A DNA stretch of 64,000 nt from Bacillus sp. cl95 (lineage in GTDB: Bacteria; Bacillota; Bacilli; Bacillales; Cytobacillaceae). Numbering within the stretch: position 1 is the first letter of the stretch; each line of letters starts with the position of its first letter. The position numbers were made by a program, and so were the translations under genes. The DNA is taken from the NCBI RefSeq assembly GCF_900115925.1, contig NZ_FOYF01000001.1, forward strand, positions 372,001-436,000. Reading direction: 5' to 3'. Of the stretch, positions 63,833-64,000 are shown one piece after another. Below the pieces are notes generated by a model that saw only the letters and a program-made list of their open reading frames with translations, ran no database searches and was not told where the DNA came from.

Positions 63833-64000
63833 CTATTTCGTAGCAGATTTTAATTTCGTCAATGCCATTTGGGCAGCGTGTTGTTCTGCTTCTTTTTTTG
63901 ATTTTCCTGTACCCACTCCAAGTTCCTCACCGTTTAAAGAAACTTTGGAAACAAATTCTCGGTTATGGGCAGGTCCTTTTTCGAGCAAAACCTTATACTC
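63833..64000 (-). CDS. rnc: Ribonuclease III (C-terminal fragment)
   Basis: The last 55 codons of rnc lie in the window; the rest runs off the right edge. The sequence is the second half of a double-stranded-RNA-binding domain, with [28 protein letters not shown] and a short tail LKSATK. RNase III cuts double-stranded RNA in rRNA and mRNA processing. The stop lies 52 bases before the smc start, the same order as B. subtilis rnc-smc-ftsY. Confidence 0.95.
   Translation of the reverse strand, partial: EYKVLLEKGPAHNREFVSKVSLNGEELGVGTGKSKKEAEQHAAQMALTKLKSATK

Overview
The window is a stretch of low-GC Gram-positive chromosome from the family Bacillaceae. It is related to Bacillus subtilis in gene content and order but is clearly not that species. 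The evidence is the continuous fla/che operon, the run codY-hslU-hslV-xerC-trmFO-topA-dprA-sucDC-ylqHG-rnhB-rbgA, and the rplS-trmD-rimM-ylqD-khpA-rpsP-ffh-ylxM and ftsY-smc-rnc runs. Every recognisable gene lies on the minus strand, so transcription runs from high to low coordinates. Only the two edge genes are cut: cheD at the left end and rnc at the right end.

Layout. (1) 1-25759: the fla/che operon, from flgB (first gene) to cheD. It holds proximal rod genes, basal body and C-ring, export ATPase, hook assembly (fliK, flgD, a small TIGR02530-type protein, flgE), the fliZPQR-flhBA export gate, flhF/flhG placement GTPases, and chemotaxis genes. (2) 25760-26200: intergenic region with the codY terminator, a probable fla/che promoter and two CodY-box-like sites at its start point. 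(3) 26201-33656: codY, the HslUV protease, XerC recombinase, tRNA methyltransferase TrmFO and topoisomerase I. (4) 33953-41800: dprA, succinyl-CoA synthetase (promoter with a probable CcpA site), a FliK-like/FlhB-tail-like pair (ylqG/ylqH), RNase HII, RbgA and a type I signal peptidase. (5) 41966-46515: ribosomal, tRNA and SRP genes. (6) 46614-58800: an eight-gene operon not found here in B. subtilis, inserted between ftsY and ylxM. (7) 59212-64000: ftsY, smc and the end of rnc.

The most interesting region is block 6. Its eight genes overlap or nearly touch. In order of transcription they encode a secreted-then-membrane 793-residue protein, an ABC ATPase, its membrane permease, a membrane/coiled-coil protein with a long Gly-Ser tract, a MoxR AAA+ ATPase, a DUF58 protein, a BatA-like von Willebrand A (VWA) membrane protein and a very large membrane protein with two VWA domains flanking an amidotransferase-like fold. 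This joins a MoxR/Bat-type chaperone set to a Gld-like ABC exporter set. It looks like a self-contained envelope machine with its own promoter region. ftsY upstream ends in a terminator, and ylxM-ffh downstream has its own promoter. The function is unknown to me.

Smaller points of interest are two dispersed Bacillaceae repeats (one a decayed remnant inside the che operon), a perfect 12-bp hairpin just after flgE, probable cre sites before sucC and topA, an rplS leader hairpin, and unusual inverted repeats before trmFO and between sucD and dprA. All sequence matches were made by eye; family names come from memory of the protein families, not from a search.
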